Source: Bacteroidales bacterium UBA1628 (GTDB taxonomy: Bacteria; Bacteroidota; Bacteroidia; Bacteroidales; UBA932). From it: a stretch of 18,785 nucleotides of DNA. Shown piece after piece: positions 14,351 through 18,785 of the stretch. Under the pieces are notes generated by a model that worked only from the letters and a program-made list of their open reading frames with translations, did no database searches and was not told where the DNA came from. The stretch covers positions 1 to 18,785 of the forward strand of contig DCMG01000109.1 in NCBI GenBank assembly GCA_002321335.1, given 5' to 3'. The position numbers and the translations under genes were made by a program. Position 1 is the stretch's first letter; each line of letters begins with the position of its first letter.

Positions 14351-15091
14351 ATGAGCAGAAAACGAATATTAATTGTCATGGCCGCCGGGAGCGGTGTCAG
14401 AATGGGTGCTTCGGTTCCAAAACAATTCTTGGAACTTGGCGGTGTTCCGGTCCTTCGCAGGACAATAGAAACGTTCACCTCAGCGGTTCCTGACATCAAG
14501 GTGATCACAGTGCTTCCGGAGAATCACATATCTTTTTGGAAGGAATATTGCCTTTCCTCAGGTTTTGATTGTCCTCAGACATTGGTTCCCGGAGGGTTCA
14601 CCCGCTTTCATTCCGTAAGAAACGCATTGAGAAAAGTTCCGGACGGAACCGTGGTGGCCATCCACGACGGTGTCAGACCTCTCCTTTCCCAAGGCCTGAT
14701 CAGGAATATGTTCGACCGGATGGAACAGGGAGGAGTCCATGCCCTCATTCCTGTCATCCCGTCGGTTGACACGCTCAAAGTCATAGACCGTGTCAAGGGC
14801 GCTGACGGGAAAGAAATCATGGTCTCTCCCGAGGGTGAGGACGTGGATCGCGGCAGGATTTACGGAGCCCAGACTCCGCAGATGTTCCTGTCGGAGGACA
14901 TCAAGTCGGCATATTCGCAGGCCTTCGACACCGCTTTCACCGATGATGCCTCCGTGGCTCGCAAAAAAGGAATACCCCTCTCCTTTTGTGACGGAGAGAG
15001 GTATAACTTCAAACTGACGTCTCCCGAGGACCTGTCCCTCGCGAGGCTGATCATTTCGTCTTCTTCTCGAACTCGCCGGGCTGGTAGGTAG
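14351..15091 (+). CDS. ispD: 2-C-methyl-D-erythritol 4-phosphate cytidylyltransferase
   Basis: IspD couples MEP to CTP, forming CDP-methylerythritol in the non-mevalonate isoprenoid pathway. The ATG at 14351 gives 246 residues. A GTG at 14297 in the same frame lies upstream of the promoter boxes and is rejected. Motifs are the nucleotide loop MAAGSGVRMGASVPKQF (10-26) with expected catalytic R17 and K24, HDGVRP (105-110), VDTLK (139-143), RGRIYGAQTPQMF (167-179), FTDDASVARKKG (196-207) and NFKLTSPEDL (219-228) with K221. These match the family throughout. The last dozen residues (SSSSRTRRAGR) lie beyond the conserved fold and are encoded where the gene overlaps the AsnC-type gene by 41 bp. 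Isoprenoid output supports undecaprenyl-phosphate supply to the neighbouring wall genes, a plausible but unproven link. Confidence 0.95.
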   Translation: MSRKRILIVMAAGSGVRMGASVPKQFLELGGVPVLRRTIETFTSAVPDIKVITVLPENHISFWKEYCLSSGFDCPQTLVPGGFTRFHSVRNALRKVPDGTVVAIHDGVRPLLSQGLIRNMFDRMEQGGVHALIPVIPSVDTLKVIDRVKGADGKEIMVSPEGEDVDRGRIYGAQTPQMFLSEDIKSAYSQAFDTAFTDDASVARKKGIPLSFCDGERYNFKLTSPEDLSLARLIISSSSRTRRAGR

Positions 15092-15563
15092 TCCGCTTGT
15101 AGTCCTTGACCCAGACCTGACGCTCGATCGCCTGGTCGAGGGAAATCATTGTCTCCGTGGACTGGATGTAAGGGATGTTCTGGATCGTGTTGATAAGGAT
15201 CTCCATAAGGTGATCATTGTCAAAGCAGTATGCCTTGAGGAGCAGGGCGGCTTTCCCGGTTACGAAATGGCATTCCACAATCTCGGCGATCTTCTTTAGA
15301 TTGGCCACGACCTCTGGGTACTTGTCCGCTTCGGAGAGCGTGACGCTGATGAACGCACACACGTTAAGCCCAAGAGCCTGAGGCTTGACGAGCAGTCTTG
15401 AACCAGTGATGACTCCGTTGGTTTCCAGTCTTTTCACTCTTTGGTGGATGGCGGCTCCGGAGACACCGCACTCACGGGCGATTTCCAGGAAAGGCATCCT
15501 GGCGTTGTTGACCAAGAAAGAAAGGATTTTCTGGTCAATCTGATCGATGTGATAAGTTGCCAT
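15051..15563 (-). CDS. Lrp/AsnC family transcriptional regulator
   Basis: I choose the ATG at 15563-15561 (170 residues, MATYHIDQIDQKIL). Another ATG at 15587 would add eight residues, but it lies where transcription would start from the weak -7-like TAATTTAG at 15598-15591. Residues 1-60 form the Lrp-type winged helix-turn-helix (ARMPFLEIARECGVSGAAIHQRVKRLE spans 21-47; recognition part GVSGAAIHQRVKRLE). Residues about 65-145 form the RAM effector/oligomerisation domain, with HFVTGKAALLLKAY and TIQNIPYIQSTETMISLD near 126-143. Lrp/AsnC proteins sense amino acids or related metabolites and form dimers or octamers. The ligand and targets here are unknown. It follows topA on the same strand after 54 bp and converges with ispD, overlapping its 3' end. 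Confidence 0.9.
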   Translation of the reverse strand: MATYHIDQIDQKILSFLVNNARMPFLEIARECGVSGAAIHQRVKRLETNGVITGSRLLVKPQALGLNVCAFISVTLSEADKYPEVVANLKKIAEIVECHFVTGKAALLLKAYCFDNDHLMEILINTIQNIPYIQSTETMISLDQAIERQVWVKDYKRTTYQPGEFEKKTK

Positions 15564-15604
15564 TGCTTTCGATTTATAACTAAACATCCGCTAAATTATA
15601 TAAA

Positions 15605-15626
15605 AAATCTTAAAATATCAAGATTT
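15605..15626 (-). terminator. Weak AT-rich hairpin at the topA stop codon
   Basis: AAATCTT and AAGATTT form a 7-bp stem with an 8-base loop that includes the topA TGA. On the minus strand it is followed by a T-rich run. It may partly terminate topA transcripts before the AsnC-type gene, but an AT-only stem is weak. Confidence 0.3.
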
Positions 15627-17933
15627 CTTAAAGCGGCGACGCCCTTTTTCAGTCGGTTTTGAATTGTTAATGATTTCCTGACATGCCGCCTCGGTGAGAG
15701 TGGCCGCGTCAGTCTCTTTCGGAATCTTGTAGTTTGAGCCGGCGTGCTTGATGTACGGGCCGTACCTGCCGTTGATCACCTGGATGTCGCTGTCCTTATA
15801 TTCAGCCATCACGGAGTTGGCGGCGGTCTTGTTCAGCCCTTCCTCGATGACAGCCGCGCACTCATCCAGAGAGATCTTGAGAGGATCCTTGCCGCGCGGG
15901 ATCGAGAAATTCTTGTCACCGTATTTCAGATACGGGCCGAAGCGGCCTTTCATCGCGATCACCTCCACGCCGTTATATTCCCCGACATGACGAGGCAGCT
16001 GGAACATCTTCAGGGCTTCCTCAAGAGTGATGTTCTCGATGAGTTGCCCCTTCCCAAGTGATGCGTACTGGGCTTTCTCGCCATCGCCTTTCTGGATGTA
16101 AGGCCCGAATTTCCCGAACTTCGCGGTGATCTTGTTGCCCTCGCTGTCGGTGCCGAGATCCTTGGACACATGACTGTAGTTCCCATCGTGGAGCACTTCT
16201 TCAACCTTCTTATGGAACGGGGTGTAGAAAGCCCCTATGACATCATTCCAGACGAGATTCCCGCCAGCTATCTGGTCGAACTCCTTCTCGACGTTGGCTG
16301 TGAAGTCGTAGCCCATGATGTCGGTGAAATTCTTCTCAAGGTAGTCAGTCACAATCATTCCGATCTCTTGCGGGAGCAGTCTTCCCCTTTCGGCTCCTAC
16401 GGTCTCGGTCTTCGTGATTTCGGAGATGTTCCCGTTCTTCAGCTCCAGATCATTGACGGTGATTTTCCTGCCTTCCTTGTCTCCTATGACGATGTAGCCT
16501 CTGCCGGTGGTAAGGGTCGCGATGATAGACGCATAGGTGGAAGGGCGGCCGATTCCGAGGGCCTCAAGTTTCTTGACCAGAGTGCCCTCTGAATATCTCG
16601 CCGGCGCGGCGGTGAACTTGCATTCCGCATTGATGCCTTTTTCCTCCATCGCGGTTCCGACCTGAAGGTCAGGAAGCATGACATCCTCTTCCTCTGTGTC
16701 CTGGCTGTCAGTCCCTTCGATATATAATTTAAGGAATCCGTCGAACAGGACCTGGGTGGCCTGCGCATTGAACCTCTCGGCTCTCTTGTCGGAAGCCACC
16801 CTCAGTGTCGTGTTGAGAACCTTGGCGTCCGCCATCTGCGAAGCCACCGTCCTCTTCCAGATCAGGTTGTAGAGTTTCTGTTCCTGGGCTGTGCCCTCGA
16901 TCTCAGTGTTCTCGATGTAGGTCGGACGGATGGCCTCGTGAGCCTCCTGAGCCCCCTTGCTGTGGGTCTTGAACTGGCGGGTCTTGGAATATTCAGGACC
17001 GAAGTTCTCGGTGATGAATTTCTTGGCCGTCCCGAGAGCCAGGGTGGAAAGATTCGTTGAGTCGGTTCTCATGTAAGTGATGAGACCCCTCTCGTAAAGG
17101 CTTTGCGCCACCCTCATCGTCAAGCTTACCGGAAAGCGGAGTTTCCTGGCGGCCTCCTGCTGGAGCGTGGAGGTCGTGAACGGAGCCGCAGGGAAGCGGG
17201 TGGCCTCTTTCTTTTCCACATCGGCGACCGTGAAGTTCGCTCCGATGCAGTCCTGAAGGAATGCTCTCGCCTCTTCTATTGTCTTGAATTTCGTGTCAAG
17301 GGCAGCCTTGACCTTGACCGAGGCCGGGAATCCGGCAGGATGGAACAACGCCTCGACCTTGTAGAAGGCCTCGTTCTCGAACGCCATGATCTCCTTCTCC
17401 CTTTCGACCACAAGCCTCAGAGCCACGGACTGGACACGCCCGGCCGAAAGCTTAGGCTGGATTTTCCTCCAAAGAATCGGGGAAAGCTCGAAACCCACAA
17501 GCCTGTCCAGAACCCTGCGCGCCTGCTGTGCGTTGACAAGATTCATGTCGATCGAGCGTGGGTTTTGCACCGCGTTGACTATCGCATCCTTTGTGATTTC
17601 GTGGAACACGATTCTCCTTGTCTGTGCCTCCTTCAGTCCGAGAGTCTCGAAGAGATGCCAGGAGATGGCTTCCCCCTCTCGGTCCTCATCGGATGCCAGC
17701 CACACCGTGGAAGCGCTTTCCGCCGCCTTCTTGAGTTCCGCCACGACTTTCTTCTTGTCAGCGGGTATGACATATTCAGGAGTGAAGTTCCTTTCCACGT
17801 CCACGCTCAGTTTTTTGTCCTGAAGATCCCTGATGTGGCCGAAACTTGTTTTTACCACGTAGCCGTTACCCAGGAATTTCTGTATAGTCTTGGCCTTGGC
17901 CGGAGACTCGACGATAACTAGATTGTCTGCCAT
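15618..17933 (-). CDS. topA: DNA topoisomerase I (type IA)
   Basis: This 771-residue enzyme relaxes negative supercoils by cutting one strand through a 5'-phosphotyrosine. The Toprim domain (about 1-115) has VESPAKAKTI with E9 and the acidic triad D82, D84 and E86 in SDEDREGEAISWH. The catalytic tyrosine is Y287 in GLITYMRTDSTNLS, and the gate region contains GRPSTYASIIATL near 462-474. The C-terminus has no cysteine zinc ribbons. It instead carries three topoisomerase C-terminal repeats around FGKFGPYIQ (606-614), KGRFGPYLKYGDKNFSIP (662-679) and NGRYGPYIKHAGSNYKIP (721-738), ending in a basic tail. E. coli TopA is 865 residues with zinc ribbons; the zinc-free repeat form is common in other phyla. 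The ATG at 17933-17931 begins right before MADNLVIVESPAKAK. It is divergent from the PBP1A gene across 106 bp. Confidence 0.97.
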   Translation of the reverse strand: MADNLVIVESPAKAKTIQKFLGNGYVVKTSFGHIRDLQDKKLSVDVERNFTPEYVIPADKKKVVAELKKAAESASTVWLASDEDREGEAISWHLFETLGLKEAQTRRIVFHEITKDAIVNAVQNPRSIDMNLVNAQQARRVLDRLVGFELSPILWRKIQPKLSAGRVQSVALRLVVEREKEIMAFENEAFYKVEALFHPAGFPASVKVKAALDTKFKTIEEARAFLQDCIGANFTVADVEKKEATRFPAAPFTTSTLQQEAARKLRFPVSLTMRVAQSLYERGLITYMRTDSTNLSTLALGTAKKFITENFGPEYSKTRQFKTHSKGAQEAHEAIRPTYIENTEIEGTAQEQKLYNLIWKRTVASQMADAKVLNTTLRVASDKRAERFNAQATQVLFDGFLKLYIEGTDSQDTEEEDVMLPDLQVGTAMEEKGINAECKFTAAPARYSEGTLVKKLEALGIGRPSTYASIIATLTTGRGYIVIGDKEGRKITVNDLELKNGNISEITKTETVGAERGRLLPQEIGMIVTDYLEKNFTDIMGYDFTANVEKEFDQIAGGNLVWNDVIGAFYTPFHKKVEEVLHDGNYSHVSKDLGTDSEGNKITAKFGKFGPYIQKGDGEKAQYASLGKGQLIENITLEEALKMFQLPRHVGEYNGVEVIAMKGRFGPYLKYGDKNFSIPRGKDPLKISLDECAAVIEEGLNKTAANSVMAEYKDSDIQVINGRYGPYIKHAGSNYKIPKETDAATLTEAACQEIINNSKPTEKGRRRFKKS

Positions 17934-17982
17934 ATTGTACTATTTTACAGGCCTTTCATAGATAGTTTGCCATTTCAATCTG

Positions 17983-18015
17983 CAAAGTAAGCCACAAACA
18001 GGGCAATTTTCCAAA
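17983..18015 (-). promoter_or_regulatory. Probable promoter of topA
   Basis: On the minus strand TTTG (18015-18012) and TTACTTTG (17990-17983) are 21 bp apart. The -7 box differs from TAnnTTTG at one position. The implied leader is about 43 nucleotides. Confidence 0.45.
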
Positions 18016-18023
18016 TTTTGTTA

Positions 18024-18031
18024 TAAATTTG
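18024..18031 (+). promoter_or_regulatory. -7 promoter element for the PBP1A-type gene
   Basis: TAAATTTG is an exact -7 match. Only 8 bases separate it from the ATG at 18040, so the transcript should be nearly leaderless. No clear TTTG -33 box is present at the usual distance. It overlaps the region upstream of the divergent topA promoter. Confidence 0.6.
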
Positions 18032-18039
18032 TCCTTATT

Positions 18040-18785
18040 ATGACCGACTCGACTCGAAAGAAAATAACCAAGTGGTTCTGGATCGTTGTGACGTTTCCGG
18101 TGCTGCTTCTTGTAGTTATGATACTCCTTGTCTGGATGTTCGCCGACATCCCGTCGTTCAAGGACCTGGAAAACCCGGACAACAAACTGGCCACGCAGGT
18201 CCTCGCCGAGGACGGGGAGATTCTGACCACGTTCCATATCGAGAACAGGACGTATGTCTCCTACGATGAGATCTCTCCTAACCTTGTCCACGCCGCCGTG
18301 GCCACGGAGGATGTCCGTTTCTACAAGCATTCCGGAATTGATTTCAAGGGGCTTGGACGAGTGTTTTTCAAGACGATCTTGTTGCATAATTCCAGCCAAG
18401 GGGGCGGCAGCACGATCACGCAGCAGTTGGCGAAGACCCTCTACCCAAGGGCTGATATGGGACGGAAGATTCCCGGAATATACCATGCCAAGATGGTGTG
18501 GATTAAGTTGAAGGAGTGGATCACTGCGGTCAAGCTGGAAAGGGACTACACCAAGGACGAGATCATGACGATGTACCTCAATTCCATATTCTTCGGCAGC
18601 GGGGCGTATGGCGTGCGTTCTGCGTCGGAGACATTCTTCGGCAAACTGCCGTCCGAACTGACGGTCGAGGAGAGCGCCATGCTTGTGGGTATGGTCAACA
18701 AACCGACGAGGTACAATCCCGCGATCAACCCTGACAAGGCCTTGACCAGAAGGAACTTCGTGATCGGCCAGATGGAGAAGGCCGG
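18040..18785 (+). CDS. Class A penicillin-binding protein (PBP1A type), 3' end cut by window edge
   Basis: The ATG at 18040 opens a frame that runs off the right edge with 248 residues visible. A basic cytoplasmic tail (MTDSTRKKITKW) is followed by one TM anchor (about 13-34) and a family 51 glycosyltransferase domain. The catalytic glutamate is E90 in ATEDVRFYKHSGID, where the family norm is EDRRFY. GGGSTITQQLAK (121-132), LKEWITAVKLERDYTKDEI (157-175) and YLNSIFFGSGAYGV (179-192) follow, then MLVGMVNKPTRYNP. This domain polymerises lipid II into glycan strands. The transpeptidase domain expected in class A PBPs lies outside the window, so a monofunctional glycosyltransferase cannot be excluded, although the layout fits PBP1A (mrcA/ponA type). 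It is divergent from topA. Confidence 0.92.
   Translation, partial: MTDSTRKKITKWFWIVVTFPVLLLVVMILLVWMFADIPSFKDLENPDNKLATQVLAEDGEILTTFHIENRTYVSYDEISPNLVHAAVATEDVRFYKHSGIDFKGLGRVFFKTILLHNSSQGGGSTITQQLAKTLYPRADMGRKIPGIYHAKMVWIKLKEWITAVKLERDYTKDEIMTMYLNSIFFGSGAYGVRSASETFFGKLPSELTVEESAMLVGMVNKPTRYNPAINPDKALTRRNFVIGQMEKA

Noticed and set aside
17103..17921. 272-codon plus-strand frame opposite topA
   Set aside because: It mirrors the Toprim region of topA, which is fully conserved on the other strand. It has no promoter and no domain.

Overview
The window looks like ordinary chromosome from a member of the Bacteroidota, most likely order Bacteroidales. Three things point there. Several genes have the Bacteroidota promoter element TAnnTTTG just upstream, and I see no clear Shine-Dalgarno sequences. 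SecD and SecF are fused into one polypeptide. The PD40/SPOR-like envelope protein, the DUF486 protein and the long RodA read as typical Bacteroidota proteins. The genus cannot be fixed from sequence alone. No prophage, transposase, CRISPR array or defence island is visible.

Layout, left to right. (1) 1-2818, minus strand: an envelope protein with PD40 blades and SPOR-like segments, then a sigma-54-type response regulator cut by the left edge. (2) 2954-6010, plus: secDF, driven from a promoter region shared divergently with the PD40 gene and closed by a strong terminator. (3) 6031-8454: aspA (minus), a small DUF486 membrane protein (plus) and tRNA-Leu(UAA) (minus). The spaces between them are unusually rich in palindromes and short repeats, and an exact 20-base repeat lies on both sides of aspA. 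(4) 8620-14262, minus: the elongasome operon mreB-mreC-mreD-mrdA-rodA, tightly packed with several overlaps. (5) 14351-17933: ispD (plus) converging with and overlapping an Lrp/AsnC regulator (minus), then topA (minus). (6) 18040-18785, plus: the N-terminal part of a class A penicillin-binding protein (PBP1A type), cut by the right edge.

Functionally the window is dominated by envelope biogenesis. SecDF helps export proteins. MreBCD, PBP2 and RodA build the lateral wall, and the PBP1A-type enzyme adds a second glycan polymerase. IspD makes isoprenoid precursors that also feed undecaprenyl-phosphate, the wall lipid carrier. The PD40/SPOR-like protein probably sits in the envelope too. AspA (fumarate/aspartate), TopA and the Lrp-type regulator are general housekeeping.

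The most noteworthy non-coding observations are the palindrome-rich patches around aspA and the tRNA, a terminator hairpin that begins inside the last bases of tRNA-Leu, and two probably near-leaderless genes (ispD and the PBP1A gene). I found no clearly new biological system. The genes are recognisable families, and the novelty is mostly in intergenic structure.
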